DNA of 64,000 nucleotides from Cloeon dipterum (taxonomy: Eukaryota; Arthropoda; Insecta; Ephemeroptera; Baetidae): assembly GCF_949628265.1 (NCBI RefSeq), contig NC_088789.1, forward strand, positions 26,157,883 to 26,221,882, given 5' to 3'. The first letter of the stretch is position 1. Every line of letters begins with the position of its first letter. Positions 1 to 10,306 of this stretch are shown here, in pieces. A program made the position numbers and the translations under genes. Below the pieces are notes generated by a model. That model made no database searches. It was not told the origin of the DNA and saw only the letters and a program-made list of their open reading frames with translations.

Positions 1-732
1 TTTTTAATTTTTTCTACTCAAGAAAAGTCTAAAAGAATAATTTCCGCTGGTACATATGCAACACCAATGCGTAAATGTTGTGCAGGTTGCATAAATATAT
101 GGTTTCATCATTTGGAGGTGCTAATTTAGCACCAAAATTGTGAATGACCACTTGAGCCAGCAAATTAATTTTTAAATAGCATGAATAAGCAATTAAGATT
201 TTTATTACACAATATGGCTTCACCCAAAGACGAAAATCAAGAAAATAAAATAGGCAAAAATAGAATCAAACTAGCTCTTAGCTTTTTCTGCCCCTTCAGC
301 AATCGTTCAGCAAGTTAACTCCACAAAGTATGCAGCATTCGAGAAGATAAATAAAATTTATATTTTTCTTTTCTAAATGGGATGCTTACAATTTTTGTCA
401 CTCTTTGAAAATAATTCAAAAAATTAAAGGAATGAATTCATGGCCTAGGGGGAAATTATTGTGAGAGGGAACTTTCACAGTGCGGGGTTTTCCTTTGTTA
501 CTCGTTTTCTCTTTCCGTTTGCACTCAAATCAGAAAAGTAGGATTTTTATGAAAAGTGCCTCTTAGAAAAAATAAAATCGCTCTAAAATCTATATTGAAT
601 TAATTATATTTTCCAAACATGCAAATATAATACAGAAAAGTAGTTTAAAAAGTATAAAAACAGAATAAGAATAATTTTAAGAATACTAATCAACGCTCAG
701 TTTAAAAATTTTCGTCTTTTGTCTTAAAATAG
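1..732. other. AT-rich flank, no gene supported
   Basis: AT-rich sequence downstream of the exonuclease gene. Only short open frames without recognisable motifs are seen. Its right end is probably the 3' UTR of the minus-strand exonuclease gene. Confidence 0.5.
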
Positions 733-2696
733 CTACATTTGATCTAAAAATTCTTCATGAAGTCCCACTTTGTACTGCATCAATTTCATACAGGTACGGG
801 CGTCTTCTGCGCTGTCATGTCCATCTCCTGTGAACAAAAAATGGATAATTTTTAATAAAAAAATTCAGAGGTTGTTTTATTTAGTCATTCGTACCGTCTT
901 GGATGCTCTGATCGAGGAACCTTCTCGCCAACCACCACAGAGAATTTCTTTTGAAGGAATTTGAGTGTGGGAAAACGATGACTGTGTCGACAAGCTTGTC
1001 GTGGCTGAGCTGTAAATTAAATTCAAAAGATTAGATTAGATTTGAGGATGATTCGTGCTCATTTGATGGTCCCACAAAGATTGCAGGATCAGGAATAAAT
1101 TCTTGATTATTAAAGGCCGACTTTGACGAAAATTTTGAGCACTTGAATCGATTCTTGAGGGTCGAATTAGGTAAATTTGATATTTTTTCAACGAAAAGTC
1201 CAGCGTGACGCGCGTAGCACACGTGGAACTTTTTTGCCGCCAAATAATATGATCCTTTTTGCGCGAACTACGCAAGCGTAAGAGAAAAAAATATCAAATT
1301 TACTTAATCCGACCCTCAAGAATCGATTCGTGTGCTCAAAATTTTCGTCAAAGTCGGTCTTTAAGGGCTCCAAAACCTAAAAGATCGCGCGGCTAATTTC
1401 CCAGTTGGGTAAGACCTTGGTGTTTGAAGCCACCAACAAATGGCGCCACCTTATACTTTCGATTATAAGTTACTTCCGCTGCGATTTCAGACTCAATCAT
1501 GCCACTCTGCATTCTTCACTTAATATGGTTTCATTTGATGTTCTGAAAACCAAAATCGGTTGAGCCAATCACCGTGTAGAATCCTGAAAAGTATTTTTTT
1601 TAATAAAATCATTTCAGACATTTCTACGGTGAATGGCCGGATAGATTTTCGTTTTCAGCACGTATAAAGAAATCTTTCTAGAAGCAGGATGCACAGCAGC
1701 AGAATTAAGTCTTAAATCGCAGCGGAAGTGCCTTAAAATTAAATTTATGACGAAAGTACACGGTGGCGCCATCTGTTGGCGGCTTCAAACGTTAAGGTCT
1801 TACCCAACTGGTGAATTAGTTAGGAGCCCTTAATAATTAACATTTCTTACCTTTAGCGACTTTAAATCGTTGCCGATGCTGTGCCCAATCAAAATTGTGT
1901 CTTCTTTTATGAGCTCCAGCAAATCACTGTGAACCTCTCGCAAAGACTTGCTAGGTCCCTGTTCCATAATTTCCTCGTCGATTCCACTATGTTTGGTCAC
2001 GTAATCGATGATCATGTCGTGCGGCTTGACGAGCGTCTCGTATTCGATGGAGTAGTCTTCTCGCACGACGGTTACCCGACAGCACTCGTACCCATTGACA
2101 GTTACGCACATCTCACAGTCTAGCGCGTACACTGCTTTATTCGTACCACTACTATCCGTAGTGGACACGAATTCACTCTTGTTGAAAAATTCTGGATTTT
2201 CAGAGACGTGAAAGTTGTGCGATGTGCACCAATCAAGCTCATCATAAGGCGGAGCCGGGTTCTCCACCCCGTGGCAGCAGGAGTAAAAATAGTCGTCATA
2301 TTCTCTGGAGTAATAGAGTCTGCCTGAGTGAAATTTACACAGGTTTTTTTCTTCAAGGGGCTTTGGGTTGCCATCACTGTCCATTTCCACTTTGTATTTG
2401 CGCCCGCAGCGTTCGCATTTGCGGTCCTCCGCCTTGTTTGCAGCTCTTTCTTCATTTTTACGTCTGTCAAAACCGTTGGAGTGCTCGTCTACTTCCTCAT
2501 GGCTTCGGATGTAGCTCTGGAGCTTGTCGTAAAGCGATTCTGAAACAAATTTGATAGTTTTTAATGTAAAAAAGATCAAAAAATTAAATAAAATATTAAA
2601 GAATAGCAAAAAGCAAGGAGATTGTTAAATAATAAGCCTCCAAAAATCAAGATTCTTACCCCTTGGCAGCGGGTTGGTCTCATCAATAGGAGCCAT
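733..2696 (-). CDS. REXO1-like RNA exonuclease (DEDDh family), four exons
   Basis: Exons on the minus strand are 2660-2696, 1851-2539, 895-1009 and 733-827. All junctions are GT-AG, and the joined frame is 311 residues with no stop. The start is the ATG at 2696 (MAPIDETNPLPR), which joins in phase to the long exon. Residues 54 to about 125 form a Cys/His-rich region (CERCGRKY, CKFHSGR, YSCCHG, WCTSHNFHV) like the one preceding the nuclease in REXO1/GOR proteins. The exonuclease domain begins with YALDCEMC near residue 150 (DCE is DEDD motif I). It continues with IGHSIGNDLKSL near 229 and ends with GHDSAEDARTCMKLM near 283, which carries the last catalytic His and Asp. Family members trim 3' ends of structured RNAs. 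At 311 residues it is much shorter than vertebrate REXO1 and resembles only the C-terminal part. The large second intron is filled with foldback repeats. Confidence 0.88.
1110..1363. repeat. Foldback MITE-like element A in exonuclease intron
   Basis: Inverted repeat arms of about 80 bp lie at 1110-1190 and 1283-1363. The left arm contains GACTTTGACGAAAATTTTGA and the right arm its reverse complement. The spacer is about 90 bp. No coding capacity is seen. It lies wholly inside an intron and would fold into a hairpin in the pre-mRNA. Confidence 0.75.
1363..1832. repeat. Foldback MITE-like element B in exonuclease intron
   Basis: This second, different inverted-repeat element abuts element A. 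Its ends read AAGGGCTCC and GGAGCCCTT. The inner arms contain CCAGTTGGGTAAGACC (near 1400) and its complement (near 1795), and the GGCGCCA-containing stretches also pair. The arms are about 140 bp with mismatches, so it is older than a perfect hairpin. Confidence 0.7.
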
Positions 2697-3495
2697 TTTA
2701 ATTCTCGAGGACGTCTCAGCTAGAATAACTAGCCACTTGGAGCGACAGAACAAAAGTGACGAAAGTTTGGATTTTACCGTCGAATTTATACAATTTTGGA
2801 TGATGTTTCGTAATTGTTTTTGTTTATATTACGTAATGCAAAGCATGTAAATATTTATTTAGAGAGCTGGCAAATCTGATTGGTCGCCGCGATGCTTTGC
2901 TACAAAACACGACTTGACGCATGCGTGGTTTGTTACGTCAGCTCAAAAACCATTTTCGGGAAGGGTTCCTTTCCTTGGACATGTTGCACAATATATTATT
3001 CACCTTACTTACGTAATTTTACCTGGCAAACTGTTGCTACATTATTGTTTTTTTTTTAAATACCATGTTGCTCAATACAGTATAATGAAATTTTTGAGCA
3101 ACCATTATCACTTATTGTGCAAAAGATTTTCCTTGAAAAGATCAATCGATGGTTGTGTCATTATCAGTTTAAAAAAAACTCTAACACCTTTTATTGAGGT
3201 TGTTTTGCACACAGAACATCAAGAGTTATCCACTTATCCAGGTACTAGCCGCAAAAATATGAATCATTAAATTTATGCAATGTATCTAGTGTTACGGTTG
3301 CAAGTCAGTTCTTAAGTTGATATTTTGGATCTAAAGTTGCTTTTTCTAGATAAAATTACAGTCGAGAAATTAAACGACAATTTTGCGACGAGGATGAAGC
3401 CTGGTTTAATTTATTGCAATTTATTAAAATTACAGACATTTAAATCTTGAATTTTAAAAACTCTATTAAGCTAAGTAAATAATATTCTCTATTTT
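2697..3495. other. Intergenic region between exonuclease gene and H array
   Basis: No gene is supported. About 3385-3412 carries GACGAGGATGAAGCCTGG, the same sequence found at the tips of the large palindrome at 5062-5837. This is probably a fragment of a related element. Confidence 0.5.
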
Positions 3496-3955
3496 GTGAT
3501 TTTGAGAAAGTCCAATTTTTATAGTTATATCTAATTCCTTGTACGTTTAAAACAGCTTCAGAAAATTTACTGTATATATTATTTAGTAATAAAGAAAACA
3601 CCTTCAATTAATTGCACGGCGTAGTTCATCTTAAATTTTTGCCTAGAGCAATCCTTCGCAAAACGTTTCTAACTTTGCTAATATCTGCTCGTCGCAGTGC
3701 AGCTGTCAGCGCAGGAATTCACCTTGCATTTTTTGATTGCACTCAGTGTGTTTACATCCGCTTATGGTGAGATCCGAGGTTAACTTGCACTGCCATCAAA
3801 GTTGTTAAGTCGTGCGAACGTAAAACGCGCTCGCCATAACGCGCTCACCAATCGCGTTTAAGAGAAAGGGTGTCAAAACAAAAATTCAACCATTGCGGGT
3901 CAATACTTTCCTGAGGACAAGATTTTATAGCTTAGCAATTTATTTCGCATCTTCC
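3496..3955 (+). promoter_or_regulatory. H1 upstream module shared by H genes
   Basis: This stretch of about 460 bp is repeated with changes upstream of H2 (7120), H3 (9720), H5 (22905) and H6 (25650). It begins GTGATTTTGAGAAAGTCCAA and includes CACTCAGTGTGTTTAC, ACGCGCTCGC units and AAGAGAAAGGGTGTC. Such conservation in non-coding DNA may be regulatory, or may simply reflect recent duplication. Confidence 0.55.
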
Positions 3956-4009
3956 GAAATTCCCCAGCAACTAGTCCAGAAAGAAAGCGGACTCTGGGGG
4001 GTATAAAAG
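3956..4009 (+). promoter_or_regulatory. H1 core promoter: kappaB-like decamer and TATA box
   Basis: GAAATTCCCC at 3956-3965 (reverse GGGGAATTTC) lies 46 bp upstream of TATAAAAG at 4002-4009. The transcribed leader that follows (ATCACACTTCTCCCAACGAA type) is nearly identical in all six H genes. Nuclear factor binding is inferred from the motif only. Confidence 0.6.
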
Positions 4010-4065
4010 GGGCTAAACGCAGAGCAGGAAGCACACTTCTCCCAACGAAGTCTCCCAAGTACGAC

Positions 4066-4991
4066 ATGAAGACCGCTATTTTCGCTTTTGCACTCTTTTT
4101 CGTGGTTCTGGCACACGCTCTGCCAGTTAAGGATGAGCAGCTCAACGACCAGCGGAGTGAGCTGACTGAGACTGAACACGTTTTACGACGAGGTAATGTG
4201 TGCTCCGAAATTTTATCTCGTTCATTTTATTATCATTCTTTGAGGTTCAAACTTTAAATAGCCAAATGGATCAGTTTAAAAACTTGAAAATCATATGATA
4301 ATATTAAACTTTCAGTTTAGAATTGCTGGGTTTTTGAAAATTTAGAATTGAAATATTAGTTTAGAAAGTTAAAAAATCTTGACCAATATTTCCTTGAGGA
4401 TAGTCGGTATTTGATTAAAAGTTTCATATTTATTTTTTGTTTCATTAAATTGATATTTATATGATGTTTTTTTATATTTTTAAGAGTTTTTTCCTGTACT
4501 GTAATATTAGTGAGTTACATCAAAATTCAAGTATTCATTCAAATCATAAAATTGGTAGTGCGAAGCACATTTTAGAAAGAGAATATTGTCTTGCATTGTT
4601 TCGACATCATTAATCAGTCCGGCTAAGATCACATATTAATTTTGGGCAGAATACTTTAGGTCAATTGAAGCAAAAAATACAAACATAATAATTCCTCTTC
4701 GATAAATTATTTCCAACAATAAAATTCGTACTCGTTCATCGGTTCTAATTTAATTGAAACAATATTTTCACAGATGCGACAGAAGGGAATTTAATGTTAA
4801 AAATTTCACGGACAGAGAGGGCTGCTGATCCCAACCGTGGTCACCATGGACACCATGGCCATCATGGCCATCACGGACACCATGGCCATCATGGTCACCA
4901 TGGACACCATGGCCATCATGGACACCACGGACACCATGGCCATCATGGACACCACGGACACCATGGTCACCACGGACACCATCATGGATGA
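4066..4991 (+). CDS. H1: secreted His/Gly-rich propeptide, two exons
   Basis: Exons 4066-4192 and 4774-4991 (GT-AG) encode 114 residues. Residues 1 to about 20 are a signal peptide (MKTAIFAFALFFVVLAHALP). An acidic propeptide follows (DEQLNDQ, ELTETE) up to the intron near residue 43. Exon 2 carries SRTER, an R-x-x-R convertase site, then AADP and a run of about fifteen Gly-His-His triplets to the stop. The start is the first ATG after the TATA box, and the same start is conserved in all six paralogues. No known family could be named. The His run suggests Zn/Cu binding or pH-dependent activity, and the pro-region layout resembles insect antimicrobial precursors. H4 is its closest copy. A large palindrome sits at its poly(A) site. 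Confidence 0.8.
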
Positions 4992-5061
4992 AAATTATCC
5001 TTATAGTATTATCCTTCAAGTTCCTCCTGTATAATAGTTTGTTTTGTAAGCAATCAATAAA

Positions 5062-5837
5062 ATGTTGAATATAATTAAAACCAGGCTTCATCCTCGTTGT
5101 CAAATTAAAGAGAAATTCGTCTTCTTTATTTCTCGACCAGTTTCGACGTCACCAAGTACGTCCTAATCATGAGTTACAATTACAATCAAATAACAAACAA
5201 TACAATAATGTCACATCTAAAATCATATAAATTCCATACAATTTTTAAAAAAACACCCACCTATTCATGAGGCACTTGAGGCAAGCTCCAAAGACCAAAT
5301 GTAACAAATTCTAAGCCACCCCTTTGTTAAATAACACGCACATCTCACAGGTGGTAGGGAACCTTTTTGTTCCGTGAGCTAAATTTTCCCCTTTCAGCGC
5401 GTAAATTTTCTTTTTGGAGGCGGTTGCAATGGAATGCTCAGAAAACGTTATTAGTAACCCAAGCCACCTGCTTTGTGATGTGTGGAAAAATATTTTACGC
5501 GCTGAAAGGGGAAAATTTAGCTCACGGAACAAAAAGGTTCCCTACCACCTGTGAGATGTGCGTGTTATTTAACAAAGGGGTGGCTTAGAATTTGTTACAT
5601 TTGGTCTTTGGAGCTTGCCTCAAGTGCCTCATGAATAGGTGGGTGTTTTTTTAAAAATTGTATGGAATTTATATGATTTTAGATGTGACATTATTGTATT
5701 GTTTGTTATTTGATTGTAATTGTAACTCATGATTAGGACGTACTTGGTGACGTCGAAACTGGTCGAGAAATAAAGAAGACGAATTTCTCTTTAATTTGAC
5801 AACGAGGATGAAGCCTGGTTTTAATTATATTCAACAT
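5062..5837. repeat. Large near-perfect palindrome (foldback element)
   Basis: Arms of about 349 bp (5062-5410 and 5489-5837) are reverse complements with no mismatch noticed by eye, around a spacer of about 78 bp. It has no transposase-like frame; the two 73-residue open frames are mirror copies of each other. It lies at the poly(A) signal of H1: the 15-mer AATCAATAAAATGTT occurs just left of it (5055-5069) and again near 5871. H4 lacks it at the same place, so it is a recent insertion or rearrangement. Confidence 0.85.
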
Positions 5838-6229
5838 GAAAACAACCTCGAGTGGTCGCACTTTTCAAAAAATCAATAAAATGTTTATAATGAAAACATT
5901 ACCATATTTCATTTCAAAAAGGCTGAAAATAGAATGTCATCAAAAATATTGAATTGATGTAATTTGCACACTAATGTACTAAAATTAAGCTGCCTTGTGT
6001 AGCAGAATAAGCACCAGCCGTTGATTCTCCGGAATTGGCTGGACTTCTGTAGTTTTCAAAATAAATATATTTCTTTAAAAAAGAATCTTTGATTTAAAAA
6101 GCTTCTTATCTCTATGAATACATAATGATCTATAGCTTCTAGCTTTTATTTTCATAAAATTTTATAAAAAAAATACCCTAATTTAGAAAAGTGTACAAAA
6201 TCAGGAAAAATACCTTTAAGGAATATATG
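5838..6229. other. H1 3' flank
   Basis: Contains the second AATCAATAAAATG poly(A) signal. The rest is sequence homologous to the H4 3' flank (from about 21800), plus about 150 bp (5940-6080) not seen there. No gene is supported. Confidence 0.5.
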
Positions 6230-7090
6230 ATTCAAACGTCTAAATAATTGACTTAAAGATAGTATTTGGAGGGAAACTGCGTCATATTTGCTTTTTTATA
6301 ACTCAATCTGTAACATTCCCAAGGCTCTCTGTTCGTTGAAACTGACCTAACTTTTATTTTTCTTTCTCTCTCGTTGCTTGGAATGATAACGAACGCGACG
6401 AGCTCTATAATATTTTGCCGTTTATAAAAAACTCACCAGTTTAATAATGCAAATTAGGTAATTTTTATTCCTCTCTGATCGCAGAATTCTTTTCATTCCT
6501 GTTATGAGACTCTCGAGTGTTGTGCGAAAAAGATTTCTTAATTTTGAAATATTTCGAAAGAATATTAATCAAATTGTAATTATTATGAAGCACGATTTAA
6601 TGGAACTCATTTCATCAATTCACTCGAATTGGCAAATAAAGATAATCTCTAGAATGTTGTGGCGGTGCCTTCTCTCCACTACTGTCCTAGTAACTATAGT
6701 TTATGTGCATTTTAACCTGTATCATCAGGTAGCAGTGCAAAAGGTGTGCGATAAGCAGTGCACCCTTACTGCACCCCCAATGCATCTTTAGCCTCGTACG
6801 ACAGCATTCGCAACACAATATTCTCTCTCCGGCTCACAATCAGATGAGAATTCGTGCGAGAATATTCTTGAAACTTGCTTTGATCTCGAATTAATAATAC
6901 CCGCACTACTTACGGGTTGAGAATTATCAAATTGCATAATTAATAATTGTACGTGTTCAAAATTGATATTTTCATTTTCACATTATTTATTGTTTGTGAT
7001 TTAAGTTATTCGTGACATTTCACAGTCTTAACTTTACTACGTCCAACCACGAGACCTAAATAAAAGACGATTATTACACTACTAAAAGAC
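6230..7090. repeat. Dispersed module R1, copy after H1
   Basis: About 860 bp is repeated after H4 (22000-22865). Shorter copies are at 8520-8985 and about 25570-25640. It contains a TATA-like TTTATAAAAA and a short open frame (MRLSSVVRK) and ends in ACCTAAATAAAAGACG. The frame is broken in some copies, so it is not a likely gene. A solo LTR or other non-autonomous element is possible. Confidence 0.5.
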
Positions 7091-7567
7091 GTATTTCTAT
7101 CAGGGCTCCACGGACCCACAATGTGATTTTGAGAAAGTCCAAAAAATGTAATTCAAAAATTGATAGTTACCTGATTTCCTGTGCATTTAAGACAGTTTCT
7201 CAAAATTATCTCATATTATTATGAGATAAAGAAAACACATTTCATTTATTGTTTATGTAGCTGATCGTAAATTTTTGCTTAGAGTTATCCTTCGCAAACA
7301 GGTGCTAATTTTGCCAATATCTCAGCTGTCAGCGCGGGGATTCATCTTGCATTTGATTGCACTCAGTGTGTTTACGTCCGCTTGTGAGATCCGAGAATTA
7401 TTTGCTCTGCTATCGAAGTGAGCGGAGAGTAGTCGGGCAGTGCGCATGCAAAACGTACTCGCAAACGCGTATAAGAGAAAGGGTGTCGCAGCAAAATTCA
7501 ACCATTGCGCGTCAATATTTTCCTGCGGTCAAAACTATATAGCATTGCAATTTTTTTGGCACATTCC

Positions 7568-7661
7568 GAAATTCCTCAGCGAATAGTCCAGAAGTAAAGC
7601 GGATTATTCTTGTTGATTCTTGCCATGTCATATACATGAAGGATTCTGGGGGGTATAAAAA
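7568..7661 (+). promoter_or_regulatory. H2 promoter with weakened kappaB-like site
   Basis: TATAAAAA lies at 7654-7661. The element corresponding to the H1 decamer reads GAAATTCCTC (7568-7577). It is displaced to 86 bp upstream by about 38 extra bases containing CATATACATGAAGG. H5 shows the same arrangement, so H2 and H5 share a distinct promoter type. Confidence 0.5.
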
Positions 7662-7717
7662 GGGCTAAACGCAAAGTAGGAATCACACTTCTCCCAACGA
7701 AGTCTCCCAAGTACAAC

Positions 7718-8289
7718 ATGAAGACCGCTATTTTGGCTTTTGTCCTCTTTTTCGTGGCTCTGGCACACGCTCTGCCAGTCCAGGATGAGCAGCTCGACGA
7801 CCAGCTGACTGAGCTGACCGAGACTGAATACGTTTTACAGCAAGGTAATATGTGCTCCGAAATTTAATCTCGGTCATTGTGTCATCATTATTTGAGGTTG
7901 AAACTCACAATAACCGGGCCTACTAATCATAAAATTGTTTTAGGAAAATATCTTTGTCTTGATTCGTTAGGACATCATTAAACAATCGGCAGCATTATTT
8001 TGGGCCAAATATTTCAAGTCAATCAGAGCAAAGAATACAAAAATAATAATTCCTCTTCCATAAATTATTTCCACCAACAGAATTCTTACTCATTCATCAG
8101 TTCTAATCTAATTAAAACAATGTTTTCACAGCTGCAGATGGAATTTTGGTGCGGCAAGTGAGGGCTGCTGACCCCCAATACAGAGGTCATTATGGTAATT
8201 ATGGTCACCACCACCACGGACACCATGGTCACTTCGGACACCATCATGGACACCATCATGGACACCACTACGGCCATTACCACGGATAA
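7718..8289 (+). CDS. H2: secreted His/Gly-rich propeptide, two exons
   Basis: Exons 7718-7844 and 8132-8289 encode 94 residues. A signal peptide (MKTAILAFVLFFVALAHALP) and acidic pro-region (QDEQLDDQ, ELTETEYVLQQ) are followed in exon 2 by LVRQVR (R-x-x-R), AADP and QYRGHYGNYGHH. The mature part is a mixed His/Gly/Tyr region less regular than in H1. The intron of 287 bp is the shortest in the array. Frame and splice phase are intact. Confidence 0.78.
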
Positions 8290-8519
8290 AAATTGTTCTT
8301 AGTTGTATCCTTGAAGTTCCTCGTGTAGAATATTTTGTATTGTAAGGAGTACATATGTTTATCAATAAAATTTTTAAGATGAAAATATCATATTTCATTT
8401 AAAAAGGGCTGAAAATAGAACATCGGTTTTTATTTAAAAATATTATTTTCTCTATTGTCGTTTCATAAAATTTTATCTAAAAATACCCAAAGAAAAATAC
8501 AAAAAATTAGGGCATATTG

Positions 8520-8985
8520 CTTTAAGGAATGGTTCAAACGTCTAAATAATTGACTTAAAGATAGTATTTGGAGGGAAACTGCGTCATATTTGCTTTTTTT
8601 ATAACTCAATCTGTAACATTCTCAAGGCTCTCTGTTCGTTGAAACTGACCTAACTTTTTTTTTCTTTCTCTCTCGTTGCTTGGAATGATAACGAACGCGA
8701 GCTCTATATTTTGCCGTTTATGAAAAACTCACCAGTTTAATAATGCTAATTAAGTAATATTTGTTCCTCTCTGATCGCAGAATTCTTTTCATTCCTGTTT
8801 TGAGACTAGAGTGTTGTACGAAAAAGATTTCTTAATTTTGAAATATTTCGAGAGAATATTAATCAAATTGTAATGTTAATTATTATGAAGCACGATTTAA
8901 TGGAACTCATTTAATCAATTCACTCGAATTGTCAATTAAAGATATTCTCTAGAATGTTGTGGCGGTGCCTTCTCACCACTAGGGG
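8520..8985. repeat. Dispersed module R1, truncated copy after H2
   Basis: Same sequence as 6230-6690. It ends abruptly at 8985 where a foldback-element fragment starts, so the 3' half of the module is missing. Confidence 0.55.
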
Positions 8986-9060
8986 AGGTTGAGACGAGCC
9001 AAACGGTATGCAATTTTTGCAATTCTGATGGCTCAAACCCGAGATTTGGTGATGCGTTTT
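8986..9060. repeat. One arm of a foldback MITE
   Basis: GGTTGAGACGAGCCAAACGG and the following TTTTTGCAATTCTGA match the right arm of the inverted repeat at 54497-54762. Only one arm is present here. Confidence 0.55.
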
Positions 9061-9680
9061 ATTTAATAAAAGAGGTTAGTTGCGACACAATTTATCAGAG
9101 TGCTTCTTGAATAATGCACGAGAACTTATTTCGATTTGTTGCATTTTTTTTGATAATTTATAGTCAACAGATGCCGCAACCTCAAATTACAATCGCTATT
9201 TTAATTTAAGGGACGAAAAAAGACGCGTTCCAGAGTCTCGTATTTTGTTCCAAGTTAAAAATCGACAGATTTCTTTCTTATATTGTTTTTTTAATTTATT
9301 AAATACCGCGGTCGTATTATGTAGTTAAATCAGTTGGCATTAGCTCGAAAAAAGTTCTGTGTCGTGGAAATCGGTTTATCAGCTTCGCTTTCTATTTTAA
9401 TTTTGAAATTTGATCGATTGATTTGCTGGCTCTCGTGCACGCTGGCAGAGAAATGTGCCATTTCTCCGTTTCTGTTGCATGTATCAAGTCGAATCATTTT
9501 TTGAAATGAGCGGCATTCAGTCTCAAATTTAATGTCTGGAGTCGTTAAACCGGTTAGTTTTAGGTAAGGTCAGTAAACAAATAAAACCTCCTCCTGTAAA
9601 ATCATGAAAAGTGCAGGTTTACTTTTTGCCCGCTGACGCAGAATGCATATTTACTTTTTTTCCGTACGCGTAACGACTTA
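9061..9680. other. Unassigned sequence between H2 and H3
   Basis: About 620 bp without homology to the other spacers and without a supported gene. It is probably inserted DNA, since modules R1 and the H3 upstream module flank it. Confidence 0.4.
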
Positions 9681-10050
9681 TACTACTAAAAGACGCATTT
9701 CTGTCACGGCTCCACGGACCCACAATGTGATTTTGAGAAAGTCCAAAATGTAGTTCAAAATAGATAGTTACCTGATTCCCTGTGCGTTTAAGACAGTTTC
9801 TCAAAATTATCTCATATTATTATGTAATGAAGAAAACACATTTAATTTATTGCACGATGTAGTTGATCGTAAATTTTTGCTTAGAGTTATCCTTCGCAAA
9901 CAGGTGCCAATTTTGCCAATATCTGCTCGTCGCATCGCAGCTGTCACCTTGCATTTGATTGTACTGTGTGTTTACGTCCGCTTCTGAGATCCGATAATTA
10001 TTTGCTCTGCCATCGAAGTGAGCGGAGAGTAGTCGGGCCGTGCGCACGCA

Positions 10051-10086
10051 AAACGCGCTCGCAAACGCGCTCGCAAACGCGCTCGC
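10051..10086 (+). repeat. Tandem 12-bp CpG-rich repeat in H3 promoter
   Basis: Three perfect copies of AAACGCGCTCGC are followed by a partial copy. H6 has two copies at 25978-26001, H1 one plus a degenerate one (about 3820-3850). It lies about 160-190 bp upstream of the TATA box. Confidence 0.85.
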
Positions 10087-10194
10087 CAAACGCGTATAAG
10101 AGAAAGGATGTCGCAACGAAACTCCACCATTGCGCGTCAATATTTTCCTGCGGCCAAGACTATATAGCTTTTGCAATTTTTTTTTGCATCTTCC

Positions 10195-10250
10195 AAAATT
10201 CCCCAGCGACTAGACCAGTATATGAAAGCGGATTCTGGGGGGTATAAAAG
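10195..10250 (+). promoter_or_regulatory. H3 core promoter: kappaB-like decamer and TATA box
   Basis: AAAATTCCCC at 10195-10204 (reverse GGGGAATTTT) lies 48 bp upstream of TATAAAAG at 10243-10250. The same pair and spacing are found at H4 and H6. Confidence 0.6.
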
Positions 10251-10306
10251 GGGCTAAACGCAGATCAGGAATCACACTTCTCCCGACGAAGTCTCCCAAG
10301 TACAAC

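Noticed and set aside
4830-4990. Short regular repeats that could look like a CRISPR array
   Set aside because: They are in-frame GGH/GHH codon repeats inside an exon. The period is 9 bp with no spacers, and the DNA is eukaryotic.
5311-5588. Mirror pair of 73-residue frames in the palindrome
   Set aside because: They exist only because the arms are inverted copies. No homology to a transposase or other protein is visible.
8086-8398. Met/Val-rich open frames on the minus strand of the H exon 2 regions (also at 18563, 24130, 26839)
   Set aside because: They are antisense of Gly-His repeats, whose codons read as Met/Val/Ser on the other strand. They have no signal or conserved start.
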